Below, piece after piece: positions 54,048 through 62,706 of a DNA stretch of 64,000 nucleotides. Positions within the stretch are counted from its first letter, which is position 1; every line of letters starts with the position of its first letter. The position numbers and the translations under genes are program-made. The stretch is taken from assembly GCA_964575845.1 (NCBI GenBank), contig CAZNSX010000011.1:1-64000 (forward strand), read 5' to 3'. Below the pieces are notes generated by a model. It had not been told where the DNA came from. It was given only the letters and a program-made list of their open reading frames with translations, and searched no databases. This DNA is from CAZNSX01 sp964575845 (GTDB lineage: Bacteria; UBA8248; CAZNSX01).

Positions 54048-54473
54048 TCATTTGATCTTCCTGTCCTTCTCGGTCCACTCCCCGTCATAGACGTAGCCCG
54101 AGTCCTCGAGGCTCCCGACCTCGGTATAGATGCCCACGAGCTCCAGCTCCTCCGTCGGGCTCAGGTTTCTCGTCCAGTGGGTCACGCCCTTGGGGATGAA
54201 ATGGAGGCTTCCCGGCCTCAGCTCTTGCTCCTCATCTTCCGCCCCGCCGGCGGCCCTTCCCCTTATGATGTAGTAGATCTCATCGGCCTTCGTGTGATGG
54301 TGCTTCTTGTGCGCGCCCCCCGGCGGGAAGACCGTCCTGAACCAGGTCGCGTTCTTTGAGCCGAGCCTATCCTTCGTGCAGATGAAGCGGATGTCCATCT
54401 TGTGCCAGCCTTCTTCCTCCGCAACCGGCTCGGGCTTCACCTTATCAATATGAGTCGTCGGGTACTTAGCCAT
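54048..54473 (-). CDS. Cupin-domain protein (copy B of a tandem pair)
   Basis: A 141-residue cupin with HKKHHHTKADEIYYIIRG and FIPKGVTHWTRN. Same length and layout as copy A, showing a local duplication; the charged loop before motif 2 differs (GGAEDEEQELRPGS against GGVGDKEYELGAGS), which may alter ligand choice. Strong ribosome site GAGGAGG. It is the first gene of the pair, with a promoter-like repeat upstream (54488-54533). Confidence 0.85.
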   Translation of the reverse strand: MAKYPTTHIDKVKPEPVAEEEGWHKMDIRFICTKDRLGSKNATWFRTVFPPGGAHKKHHHTKADEIYYIIRGRAAGGAEDEEQELRPGSLHFIPKGVTHWTRNLSPTEELELVGIYTEVGSLEDSGYVYDGEWTEKDRKIK

Positions 54474-54487
54474 CTCGGGTCCTCCTC

Positions 54488-54533
54488 AGAAGGTGAAAAA
54501 TCCAGAAGAGAGACGGGCCAGAGTATAGCACGG
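54488..54533 (-). repeat. Direct repeat with promoter features, copy next to the cupin genes
   Basis: A 46-bp block nearly identical to 56440-56483 (one 2-nt indel and a few substitutions). On the minus strand it contains TATACT, a good -10 box, just upstream of cupin B. The two copies flank the CocE-type gene. Confidence 0.7.
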
Positions 54534-54588
54534 CTCCCCGGTATCGAAAACCCTGACATCCGGCCCGGACCGATTTCAGGGGAGCAAA

Positions 54589-56340
54589 TCAACCCGATCT
54601 GGGTCGGATGATGGGCAACAACACATACGCTTGCCGGTCTGGGCCTGTGTGCAGCGTCACCTTACCGCCGAAGATATCCGCCGGGCGGTCGCGTGAATCG
54701 TTGTGGAGAAAGGGCCCGACGCCCGTGAACTGCGCGGGCATGTTCGGCAGCCCTTGGCTCGCCCCACCGGGATAGACGTAGTCCTTCCCCCGCACCGAGA
54801 GAGCGATGCGGTATCCGGCGGGCACCACGATGCAGGTCGGCCAGATCTCGACATCGAGTTCGTACACTTCGCCCGGCGTCAGGGTCTGTTTCTCGTCGTG
54901 GGTGTGATAAGGCCGGTAGGGCCGCGTCAACTCCGGGTCGAGTTTCCGGTGGGAAGCGCGCAGCCAGCCCTGGGCGACGGGTGTGTGGGGGTCGAGGGCA
55001 CCCCTGAAAGTCACCTCCTTCATCTCGGGCGTGAACACGCGCAGGACGAGAAAAATATCCGCGTCTTCCGTCTCGGATGAAACGAAGAGCTTTGCGGCCG
55101 ATGGCCCGGTGACCTCGGTCTCCTCATCGAGCGGCGGAGTCAGGAACGTGACGCCATCGCCCAAGCCTTCGTAGGTTATGGCGCCTTCGGCGGATACCGG
55201 CTCCCGGCTGAGGCTGTGGCCCGCAGGGTTGAGGTAGAACTTGGTCCACTGCGTGCGGCCGAGCGGCCATTCATCCTCGCGGCGCTCGACGAACTTCTCG
55301 CCGGGATGGCGCACCCGGAGCAGTACCCTCGGCTGGTCCTTCCAGCCCGTGTCCTCGCCCTTCAGGAAGTGGCCGAAGAACTTTTTCTGCAGGCCCACGC
55401 CGTAGTCGGTGTAGAAATGGGTCCAGTGCTCGAGCCCGTGCACTTCGAGCCATTTTCGCTCGGAGGCCGCGCGCACGAAGGCCTCGAGGTTTCCGCGCGG
55501 ATGAAGTCCCTGGCCCCCCCAGTTGGCCGCGGATAGGAAGGGAACAGTGACCTTCGACCAGTCCGGCATGCGCTCCTTCCAGTACTCGTCATAGAGCGGA
55601 TGGGAGCGAAAATCCTGGCCTAAATCGCAGCGGTTGGTCCCCAGTTCTTCCTCGGAAAGGGTCTCTGGGCCGGAGACCCAATCGCCGTTCACGCGGCTTC
55701 TGTAGCCCCGCTCTCCGAGGCCATGTTGCCTGGACTTCGCCCGCCTCTCGAACCAGTTGGCCCCGAAGATTGACAGGATGCCCCCGTGGTAGCCCATTTC
55801 GCGGTAGAAATCGGCCGCGCCCTCCCACGCGCACATGGCCGCCAGGTGGGGAGGCTGCAAGGAGGCCACCTGCCACTGGTTCATCGCGTAGTAGGAGATG
55901 CCGTTCAGGCCCACCTTGCCGTTGCTCCATGGCTGTGCGGCGGCCCACTCGATGCAGTTGTAGAGGTCCTCGGCCTCGCGCAAGGAGAAGGGGTCGAGAT
56001 AGCCCGGCGAGCGGCCAGCGCCCCGCGAATCGACGCGCACGCAGGCGTAGCCATCGGGCACCCACTTCTCAGGGTCCACCACTTCCCAGTTCTGGTACTT
56101 GTTGGTGGAGCCCGCTGGAACGTCCGGATGGTCCTCGGCCATGAGCTCCCACTGAACGGGGTAGCCGTCTTGAAAGGCGAGCCACTTCCCGTAAACGCCG
56201 TAGGTAAGGATCACCGGGTACTTGCCTTCCTCGACAGGCCGGAAGACATCGGCACGGAGCACAAGGCCATCCTCCATCTCGATGGGGACGTCCCAGTCGA
56301 TCAGCATCCCGTCTCTGATTTCGCTCTTGTACTGGCTCAT
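54589..56340 (-). CDS. CocE/NonD-type serine hydrolase (X-Pro dipeptidyl-peptidase fold)
   Basis: A 583-residue enzyme. The alpha/beta-hydrolase domain has VDSRGAGRSPG and the nucleophile in GLNGISYYAMNQW (Ser in G-x-S-x-x), with a candidate catalytic His in HGLEHWTHFY. The C-terminal third is the beta jelly roll of the family (from about residue 370, with SLSVRGKDYVYPGG-type strands). Members cleave esters or amides, for example cocaine esterase and acylases. Codon choice is somewhat unlike its neighbours (more TCG and GCG), and the gene is bounded by direct repeats, so it may have been acquired. ATG 56340 follows GAGGGA. Confidence 0.87.
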   Translation of the reverse strand: MSQYKSEIRDGMLIDWDVPIEMEDGLVLRADVFRPVEEGKYPVILTYGVYGKWLAFQDGYPVQWELMAEDHPDVPAGSTNKYQNWEVVDPEKWVPDGYACVRVDSRGAGRSPGYLDPFSLREAEDLYNCIEWAAAQPWSNGKVGLNGISYYAMNQWQVASLQPPHLAAMCAWEGAADFYREMGYHGGILSIFGANWFERRAKSRQHGLGERGYRSRVNGDWVSGPETLSEEELGTNRCDLGQDFRSHPLYDEYWKERMPDWSKVTVPFLSAANWGGQGLHPRGNLEAFVRAASERKWLEVHGLEHWTHFYTDYGVGLQKKFFGHFLKGEDTGWKDQPRVLLRVRHPGEKFVERREDEWPLGRTQWTKFYLNPAGHSLSREPVSAEGAITYEGLGDGVTFLTPPLDEETEVTGPSAAKLFVSSETEDADIFLVLRVFTPEMKEVTFRGALDPHTPVAQGWLRASHRKLDPELTRPYRPYHTHDEKQTLTPGEVYELDVEIWPTCIVVPAGYRIALSVRGKDYVYPGGASQGLPNMPAQFTGVGPFLHNDSRDRPADIFGGKVTLHTGPDRQAYVLLPIIRPRSG

Positions 56341-56439
56341 CTCGTCCCTCGCTTTCCGGCCGTCAAGTTCCCGTTGTTCGAACCAACCGCTTGAGGCTTG
56401 CCTTTATATGGTCGAACTGATTTCCCCTCGATTCCCCTG

Positions 56440-56483
56440 AGAAGGTGAAAAATTCAGGAGAGATGGGCCAGAGGATAGCACGG
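56440..56483 (-). repeat. Direct repeat with promoter features, copy next to the CocE-type gene
   Basis: Near-identical to 54488-54533. On the minus strand it contains TATCCT at the same place as TATACT in the other copy, and TTGCCC lies 18 nt upstream, so it may provide the promoter of the CocE-type gene, 100 nt ahead. Confidence 0.65.
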
Positions 56484-56694
56484 GGGCTGAGGGGAGGGCA
56501 AGGGGGAGGAGAGGGTACCGAAAAGAGGCAGGAAAGGAAACAATAGTTTATTTTTTTATTGAAAGTTTGGTTTTATGGAATTATAAGAATTATGGCTCGG
56601 AAAATCAGTGAGAACAAGAATGTTAAGGGGATGGAGTATACTCTGACCTTCTAAAACAGAAGATTTTTATTAACCGTACTGGCATAATTAGCGC

Positions 56695-57222
56695 ATGAAT
56701 CGTGAGGAAATCATTTTCTGGAGAGACAAGTACGACCGCGAGGAAGATCTTTACAATAAAGGCACAGAAGAAGAACTACACGCAAAGTTCAGGAGAAATC
56801 AGCACGTCACGAAAGAAGACCTCGAAGCCATAATGAAGTGGAAGTTCCAAGGCAGACTTACGGGAAGACAACAAATGAACCTGGCAAGGCTCAAACCTAT
56901 CGAGGACTGGGTCGCAAAGAAAATCACCAGTTTGGCGTTCGAGATGCCCGAAGATAAATTCAAGCTGAAACTCCTCAAGTCCATAGATGGTGTAGGAGAG
57001 GCCGTAGCCTCGGTAATCCTCGCATTCTACGAGCCGAAAGACTACGGCGTCCTAGACTTCCACGCGTGGCACGGCCTTTTCAGCAGTGATAAAAAAACCT
57101 TTACAGAGCAAGACTGCCTCAAATATTTCAGAGAACTGAGGAAACTCGCAAGACAAGTCGGTCTTCCTTGCAGAGATGTTGAGAAGGCCATATTCAAAAA
57201 AGACTTAGACAGTCAAAAATGA
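56695..57222 (+). CDS. HhH-GPD-like protein (possible DNA glycosylase)
   Basis: A 175-residue protein in AT-rich DNA. LKSIDGVGEAVASVILAF (94-111) is a helix-hairpin-helix, and YGVLDFHAW 10 residues later resembles the VDTHV segment with the catalytic Asp of HhH-GPD glycosylases (here D121). There are no cysteines for an iron-sulfur cluster and the protein is shorter than known glycosylases (about 210 residues), so activity is uncertain. Codon use is unlike the GC-rich neighbours, which suggests transfer together with the next two genes. Confidence 0.65.
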   Translation: MNREEIIFWRDKYDREEDLYNKGTEEELHAKFRRNQHVTKEDLEAIMKWKFQGRLTGRQQMNLARLKPIEDWVAKKITSLAFEMPEDKFKLKLLKSIDGVGEAVASVILAFYEPKDYGVLDFHAWHGLFSSDKKTFTEQDCLKYFRELRKLARQVGLPCRDVEKAIFKKDLDSQK

Positions 57223-57260
57223 GGCAAAGAGGACCTTTGCGGCCAATAGCCGGCTAGTTC

Positions 57261-57318
57261 CCGGCTGCGCCATGACTTTCTATATCAAATAACGCCGAGG
57301 CGCAGCATCGCCCTACCC
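57261..57318 (+). repeat. Hairpin repeat family, copy 2
   Basis: GGCTGCGCC (57263-57271) pairs with GGCGCAGC (57299-57306), around a centre containing ATATCAAATAACGCCGA. It lies 39 nt behind the HhH gene stop. Confidence 0.7.
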
Positions 57319-57401
57319 TCTGGTTCGCGTTTATTTCAGAGATAATTATTCCTTGTTCATAAGCATTACCGCCGACCGTAGAAAAATAGGATGGTGAAAA
57401 G

Positions 57402-58418
57402 ATGGCCACAGAAATCAAAGTATGGCAAGTGGAGGACGGAAGGTTGTTTCCCTTGGAAACTACAATGGCTGAGGCAGGGAGGAAAGAAAAGGAGGACCTT
57501 GAGGAATGGATAAAGAATAGTCCTAGCTTATTGGGAGGAGATATTCTGATAATAGGGGAGCAAGTGCAAACAAGGTCTGGGCCTATGGATTTACTTGCGA
57601 TAGACGCGGCTGGAAATGCTGTCATCATAGAACTAAAAAAGGACAAAATTCCCCGGGAAGCCTTAGCCCAGGCTATAGATTATGCTTCCGATGTCGCCTC
57701 GTGGGATGTGGATAAACTGAATGAGCTATGCGAGAAGTATAAAGGACAACCGCTGGATGAATATATGGGGGAGAGCTTTGAAGATCTTGGTGTAGAGGAT
57801 ATTTCGCTTAACCAGGCTCAAAGAATCCTTCTGGTTGGAACTTATATTGAGGAATCCTTGCAAAGGATGATAGAGTGGCTTTCAGGAAATTATGAATTGG
57901 CTATAAACGCTGTGGTCTTGAGATATATTCGGACCAAGGGCGGTGAAGAATTGATTGGGCGCACGGTGATAATACCCGAGGAAATAGAAAAAGAGAGGAG
58001 CCAGAAACAGCAAAGAAAAATACCAATGTCAGATGAACCCGGGAATTATGATGATGATGAGCTAAGGAATTATCTAATGGAATATCTTTCTAGTGAAAGG
58101 CCCACTCCCCGCCGAGTTAGAGAAATTTTATTACCTCTATGCGTAGACCATGAGCCTGTTAGGCGCGAGGAGATTAAGAATCAGCTTATTAAGATAGAAG
58201 AGGTAAAAGACGAAGGACGAGCCGGCTTAATACTTACAACAATATCAAGGGCATTGGGGATTCCGCAACGGGATTACTTGCGTCAAGTAATTCGTTATGA
58301 GAAGGTGAGTCCTTGGGAGAAAGAAAATTATAGGATTGAAGAGAAATATAAGGATATGATCAGGGAGTTATTAGACGAATTAACGATGCGCAAAAAAGGA
58401 AGTGGTCCAGTTCAATAA
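57402..58418 (+). CDS. NucS-like PD-(D/E)XK nuclease-fold protein
   Basis: A 338-residue protein. Residues 25-110 match the C-terminal nuclease domain of NucS/DUF91 proteins: RSGPMDLLAIDAAGNAVIIE with D63, then ELKK giving E77 and K79, and QAIDYA (Q90) downstream. The remaining part is helical, with no recognised domain. The family includes mismatch-specific and restriction-type endonucleases. It ends 13 nt before the frameshifted HEPN-type gene, so the two form an operon. ATG 57402 follows AGGATGGTG. AT-rich codons suggest horizontal transfer. Confidence 0.72.
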   Translation: MATEIKVWQVEDGRLFPLETTMAEAGRKEKEDLEEWIKNSPSLLGGDILIIGEQVQTRSGPMDLLAIDAAGNAVIIELKKDKIPREALAQAIDYASDVASWDVDKLNELCEKYKGQPLDEYMGESFEDLGVEDISLNQAQRILLVGTYIEESLQRMIEWLSGNYELAINAVVLRYIRTKGGEELIGRTVIIPEEIEKERSQKQQRKIPMSDEPGNYDDDELRNYLMEYLSSERPTPRRVREILLPLCVDHEPVRREEIKNQLIKIEEVKDEGRAGLILTTISRALGIPQRDYLRQVIRYEKVSPWEKENYRIEEKYKDMIRELLDELTMRKKGSGPVQ

Positions 58419-58431
58419 CTCAAATGATGGA

Positions 58432-58979
58432 ATGACAGAGATAGATAGGTACATCGCATGGCTTGAAAAGGATGAGGCCAGCAGCAGGCCCTATCGTGCT
58501 CAGCGCTTGCGGCTGTTGGTGGAGGAGTACGGGCCGGAGGAAAGCATACGCCTCTTTTCCGGCGACCGATCAGCGCCATTGCGTTCGAGGAGGCAAGGCA
58601 GGCTTACCTTCACGGCCTTTTCATGGCTTGCGCGATCTTGTGCCAAGTGTGTTTGGAACACATGCTCGGGGGCCTATTTCGGCTTGCTGGCCGTGATGAC
58701 CTTGATCGGGCCTCCTTTGAAACTTTACTCCGGGAAGCGCGAGAGGAGCGGTATTTGTCCGAAGAAGAGTTCACGCTGTTTGACCGCCTTCGGAAAATTC
58801 GTAATCCTTATGCGCACCCGCGGTCCCCAACCAGCAAGGGTTCGCTATTGCGTAGGGCGATCGCTTCCGATACCCCGGTGGAAGATGTGGTGGTTCATGA
58901 CGCGGAGCTAGCGATCAGAGCGCTCCTTCGTCTTTGCCGCCGGGCGCCTTTCAATCTATCAGAGGAAATGAGTGTATAA
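58432..58979 (+). pseudogene. HEPN-type protein, frameshifted
   Basis: The first frame reads MTEIDRYIAWLEKDEASSRP up to RLFSGDRS at about 58575. A second frame then continues ISAIAFEEARQAYLHGLFMA and CAILCQVCLEHMLGGL to the stop at 58979. One base missing after CCG near 58573 explains the switch. Joined, the product is about 180 residues. RKIRNPYAHP contains an R-x4-H motif as in HEPN nucleases and DUF4145-like proteins. It follows the NucS-like gene closely. The lesion may be real or a sequencing error. Confidence 0.7.
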
Positions 58980-59350
58980 CCCCCTTTATGGCGAATAACC
59001 TAGCTTTGTCAGCTCCTGCACTTCCTGTCTTCGCGCCAGCATCTTCCCTTTCCACTGGAAGCCGGCGAGCTCCCGCCCGGTGAGCATCGATCTTAGAAAA
59101 TGTCAATCTGGAGCCTCGCCCCACCCAAGCTGGAGCCTTTCACCCTGACCCCTTAAGGCCTCATTTCCTCCCTCACCTCCCCTCCCCCCAAATTTGACTT
59201 TTCCTCCCAAATCCCCGACCCTTGGCCTTAAAATATCGGGGTTTGCGGGAGGGGGGGCGCTTTTTTCGCGCTCCTTCATCTGAAGGGCTTGTTCGCGATA
59301 AATCTTTTCCGCTTTTTTCGGCTGCTTAAGGATGTGGCCGGGGGTTTTTG
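58980..59350. other. Intergenic stretch with repeat material
   Basis: No gene is supported. It includes a half copy of the hairpin repeat (about 59113-59127) and element A1 (59191-59249). Confidence 0.5.
59191..59249 (+). promoter_or_regulatory. Conserved upstream element, copy A1
   Basis: AATTTGACTTTTCC, then CTTGGCCTTAAAATATCGGGG. The distance from TTGAC to TTAAAAT is 34 nt, the same as in copies A2 and A3. CCCCGA and TCGGGG flank the AT-rich core as an inverted repeat. It is 100-150 nt upstream of the SGNH hydrolase start. Confidence 0.6.
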
Positions 59351-61150
59351 ATGCGCGATCGGCTCATCGGGGCGGTGTCAATTCTGCTGGCTCTCTGGGC
59401 GTTCCACCTCGCCGCAGATAGGGCGCCCGTTCCTTTTCATAAGCGATTTTTGCCGGAATGGGTTGTCGTATCGGATGATTGGAGTCCTTCCGCCGTGCGC
59501 CACGGCAGAGCCGATGCTGTCGAGAATCGGGTGGCGCGCCCGCGCTTCATGATTCCGTTTTCCCTCTCCGATAGCTACCTGGTCCGTGTCTTTTATTTTC
59601 TCGAAGGAGATGAGCCGGCTGCGGTTTTCTTCTCCGGGAAAAGAGTCGGCCGCTTGAAGGCGGGAGGGAGATGGAACCGGGAGGTTTTCTCCACGCCTTT
59701 TGTGCCGGCTAAAGAGAAACGGGAAATTGCGTTCGAACTGCCGGAAGGAAGCCGACTCTCAATCCGGCGGGTCGATCACCGGAATTACCTCCTCAATATA
59801 GACTCCATCTTCCTTGTGAAACCGGAAGGCGGAAGCAGGGAACCGTACAGTGCGGCCTGGCTGTTCCTCGTGCTGGCCGCCCTGATTGCGATCGGGGCCT
59901 CTGCGATTGTGCTGAGACGCGGCGGGAAAGGGGGAGCAGGTTCTTCGGGGCGAACCTTCTTGCCGGTCGGGGTCCTGGGAATATTGATCGTCTCCTTTCA
60001 ATTTTTCTCCGGTTATTCGATTCATGCCCAACCGGCTTTCCTCTCCGTAATATTCGGGGCCGTGGCGGCCGGGGCCGCGCTTGCGGGGGCGCGCTGGAGA
60101 TGGCGCATCCTTCTGGAAAGATTGGCGCTTGTGTGCGTGGCCATAATTTTCGCGTTGGTGATTGTCGAAGTTGCGCTCCGGGTCTGGGACCCACCCATAA
60201 GCCGGGGCCGCGTGCGGAGCTACGCCAGGTTCTCCCCTGAATTCGGCTGGCTGAATCGCCCCGGCGTGAAAGGCTGGCATGTGGATATCGGCTACCACAT
60301 CCGCATCAACCGCCATGGCCACCGGGGGCCCGATTATCCGGTGGAAAAACCTCCGGGCGTCTTCCGCATCCTGGGGCTGGGTGATTCGCTCACCTTCGGC
60401 TGGGGCGTCGAGGAAGATCAAATATTCTTAAACGTGATGAAGGAGCGGCTCCTCGAGGAGGGGTACAGGGTGGAGGTCCTGAACGCCGCGGTGCCTGCGT
60501 GGCACAGCGTCCAGTCTCTGCATTATTTTCAAAAGGAGGGGGTCCGTTTTCAGCCCGACCTCGTGGTGATGAGCTTCTTCGTGGATGATGTGTACTACGC
60601 CAAGATTGAGTCTTTTCTCAAAGGGGAAATTGCCCAGCGAACCCGCGAGGAGGAGGCCGAGATAGCCCGACACAAGGGCGGAACCGCCAGCATGCTGCGC
60701 CTCTACAACATCTGGTTCAATTATCGTAGGCTCCGGAGGGCATCGAGAGAGCTCATCCGCCGGAATCCCTACCCGGACTTCAAATCCGAAAGGAAGGCGC
60801 TCCGACGGGACTTCGATAAGGATCCTGAGCTGGTTGCGGGTGTGGAGAAGGTGGTTTCCGAATGGGCCGAAATTCGAGAGAAGTTGGGCGTTCCGATAAT
60901 CTTCTCTTTCATCCCGGCGGGGGGCTCACTCAATGCCCCCGCCTACCAGGGCGATAGCCGGGCGCTCCGCAAGGCGAGCCTCGCCTCGGGCTTTCCGTTT
61001 CTGGATGTCATCCCGCTCTTTGAAAAAGAGCCCGACCCCCGGAAGCTCTATCTCCTTCCCCGAGACGGGCACGTGAGCGCGGCGGGCCACGCGGTGATCG
61101 GCGAGGCGCTCGCTCAGATGGTGTTGAAGGGGGGCTGGCTGAAGAAGTAG
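59351..61150 (+). CDS. SGNH/GDSL hydrolase with N-terminal membrane region
   Basis: A 599-residue protein: an N-terminal hydrophobic segment (signal/anchor), a beta-rich extracytoplasmic region (about 30-155), further membrane helices (about 168-188, 205-220 and 230-275), and an SGNH domain from about 290. The nucleophile is in GLGDSLTFGWGV (about residue 343), the downstream block is NAAVPAWHS, and the Asp/His pair is in DGHVSAAGH (about 570). Similar proteins O-acylate or deacylate cell-surface sugars, but no glycan genes are adjacent. The ATG at 59351 is preferred to the TTG directly before it. Confidence 0.82.
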   Translation: MRDRLIGAVSILLALWAFHLAADRAPVPFHKRFLPEWVVVSDDWSPSAVRHGRADAVENRVARPRFMIPFSLSDSYLVRVFYFLEGDEPAAVFFSGKRVGRLKAGGRWNREVFSTPFVPAKEKREIAFELPEGSRLSIRRVDHRNYLLNIDSIFLVKPEGGSREPYSAAWLFLVLAALIAIGASAIVLRRGGKGGAGSSGRTFLPVGVLGILIVSFQFFSGYSIHAQPAFLSVIFGAVAAGAALAGARWRWRILLERLALVCVAIIFALVIVEVALRVWDPPISRGRVRSYARFSPEFGWLNRPGVKGWHVDIGYHIRINRHGHRGPDYPVEKPPGVFRILGLGDSLTFGWGVEEDQIFLNVMKERLLEEGYRVEVLNAAVPAWHSVQSLHYFQKEGVRFQPDLVVMSFFVDDVYYAKIESFLKGEIAQRTREEEAEIARHKGGTASMLRLYNIWFNYRRLRRASRELIRRNPYPDFKSERKALRRDFDKDPELVAGVEKVVSEWAEIREKLGVPIIFSFIPAGGSLNAPAYQGDSRALRKASLASGFPFLDVIPLFEKEPDPRKLYLLPRDGHVSAAGHAVIGEALAQMVLKGGWLKK

Positions 61151-61154
61151 GAAA

Positions 61155-61210
61155 GTTTGACTTTTACGGCGAAATGGCTGAGCTTTGGCCCTAGAATATC
61201 GGAGCTTTTA
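61155..61210 (+). promoter_or_regulatory. Conserved upstream element, copy A2
   Basis: GTTTGACTTTTACGG, then CTTTGGCCCTAGAATATCGGAG; same 34-nt spacing as A1 and A3. It directly follows the SGNH gene and precedes the alpha/beta hydrolase. Confidence 0.6.
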
Positions 61211-61230
61211 AGAAAAGCAGGGTAGGTCAA

Positions 61231-61285
61231 GGCCGCGCCGTGACAGCGCACATCAAATAACGGCGAGGCGCAGCCCCGCCCTTCC
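61231..61285 (+). repeat. Hairpin repeat family, copy 3
   Basis: GGCCGCGCC (61231-61239) faces GGCGCAGCC (61266-61274) with one C-A mismatch; the centre ATCAAATAACGGCGA is nearly identical to copy 2. Confidence 0.7.
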
Positions 61286-61349
61286 CCATTCAGGGGGGCA
61301 AAAGAGAGGTCGGGGCCTTTGCCATCTTATCTTCAGGGAGGGTGCAGCC

Positions 61350-62564
61350 ATGGAATTGCGCAGGCAGCGCGATAGCCAGCAGTGGATGCTCGACCTTGCG
61401 GTAAAGCTCACGGGCCGTGTGCAGTCCTTCGAGATAGATGAGGCGGAGCATCCGGGGAGCCCCAAGAACTACAGACAGGTCTCAAAGCTACAGGCGGAGC
61501 GTGGGGACCGCTATGCGGCTACGGCGAGGGCGTATGAGAGGATGGGCTACGGGGAGACGGCGGTTGAGATCTACTACAATGCCGCAATGGACTACCGCCT
61601 GGCCCAGCACGCGATCTTCTATGACGACCACCCGCGCAAGATAGAGCTCCACGGCAAGATGAGCGAGTGCTTCGACCGGATAATCGAGCTCAGCAACTAC
61701 AGGATAGAGAGGGTGGAGGTGCCCTTCGAGGGAAGCCATATCCAGGGCCTTCTTCACCTCCATCCGGGGGGAGAGCCCCGGCCCTGCATCCTTTACATGC
61801 CGGGGATGGACACGACGAAGGAAATGTTCCCGCACCCCGTGCATAACATCGCGCTCGAGCGCGGCCTGCACTGCCTCTCCATGGACGGCCCGGGCCAGGG
61901 TATAAGCAACCTCCGCAAGATACGCGCTGTCGGAGATAACTACGAGCGCGCAGCTAAGGCGGTCATCGACTACCTGCAATCTCGCCCCGAGGTCCTCCCC
62001 GGCAAGATAGCCCTCTACGGCGTGAGCATGGGCTGCTTCTGGAGCGTTAGGATTGCGGCCCGTGAGGAGAGGGTTGCGGCTTTCTGCGCGGGGGTGGCCT
62101 GCTTCAACCCCAATAACACCATCTTCAGCCAGAGCTCCCCGCGATTCAAGCAGGTCTTCATGTACATGGCCGGCATGGCGGATGAGGCCGAGTTCGACGC
62201 CATGGTCGAGAACATGCACTGCGAGGGGTATGGGAAGAAAGTGAGATGCCCTACCCTTCTCGTCACGGGGGAGTTCGACCCGCTCTCGCCGCTTGAGGAC
62301 ACGCTCGCCCTTTTCGCCGAGCTCGCGCCGCCGAAGGAGCTCTGGGTCTTCGAGGACGAGTATCATCCCCTCTGGAAGCTTGAGGGGAACGGAGGCCTCG
62401 GGATACATCAGCCCGTATGCGACTGGTTCAGCACGGTGCTCAGGGGGGACGGCCTGCCCGAAGGTCACGACAGGAAGGCCTACATCCGGAAGAGGGGCTC
62501 CGGGCCCTGGGGAGAGGGGACGGAGTTCACGCGCGAGCTGCCGCCGGAACACCCCTATTTTTAG
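61350..62564 (+). CDS. Alpha/beta hydrolase (FrsA / 2,6-dihydropseudooxynicotine hydrolase-like)
   Basis: A 404-residue enzyme. An N-terminal helical region (to about 125) precedes the hydrolase fold. The triad is visible: Ser in LYGVSMGCFW, Asp in VTGEFDPLSP, His in DEYHPLWK. Helical N-terminal domains of this kind occur in C-C bond hydrolases and in carboxylesterase-like FrsA proteins; the substrate is not known. ATG 61350 follows GGGAGGGTG. It is flanked on both sides by copies of the hairpin repeat. Confidence 0.8.
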   Translation: MELRRQRDSQQWMLDLAVKLTGRVQSFEIDEAEHPGSPKNYRQVSKLQAERGDRYAATARAYERMGYGETAVEIYYNAAMDYRLAQHAIFYDDHPRKIELHGKMSECFDRIIELSNYRIERVEVPFEGSHIQGLLHLHPGGEPRPCILYMPGMDTTKEMFPHPVHNIALERGLHCLSMDGPGQGISNLRKIRAVGDNYERAAKAVIDYLQSRPEVLPGKIALYGVSMGCFWSVRIAAREERVAAFCAGVACFNPNNTIFSQSSPRFKQVFMYMAGMADEAEFDAMVENMHCEGYGKKVRCPTLLVTGEFDPLSPLEDTLALFAELAPPKELWVFEDEYHPLWKLEGNGGLGIHQPVCDWFSTVLRGDGLPEGHDRKAYIRKRGSGPWGEGTEFTRELPPEHPYF

Positions 62565-62623
62565 CAATGCGAGGTGAAGAAAGGCTCCCACGAGATATTT
62601 CAATCAATAAGTCGGGTAGGTGA

Positions 62624-62675
62624 CAGCCGTGCCGTGACTCTCCCTGCTAGATGATGGCGCGGCTCAGCCCCCACC
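62624..62675 (+). repeat. Hairpin repeat family, copy 4
   Basis: AGCCGTGCC pairs fully with GGCGCGGCT (one T-G pair), followed by CAGCCCCCACC. It lies 60 nt behind the alpha/beta hydrolase stop. Confidence 0.65.
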
Positions 62676-62706
62676 TGCGCGAGCTTCCCCTTCTCCCCTC
62701 CTGAAA

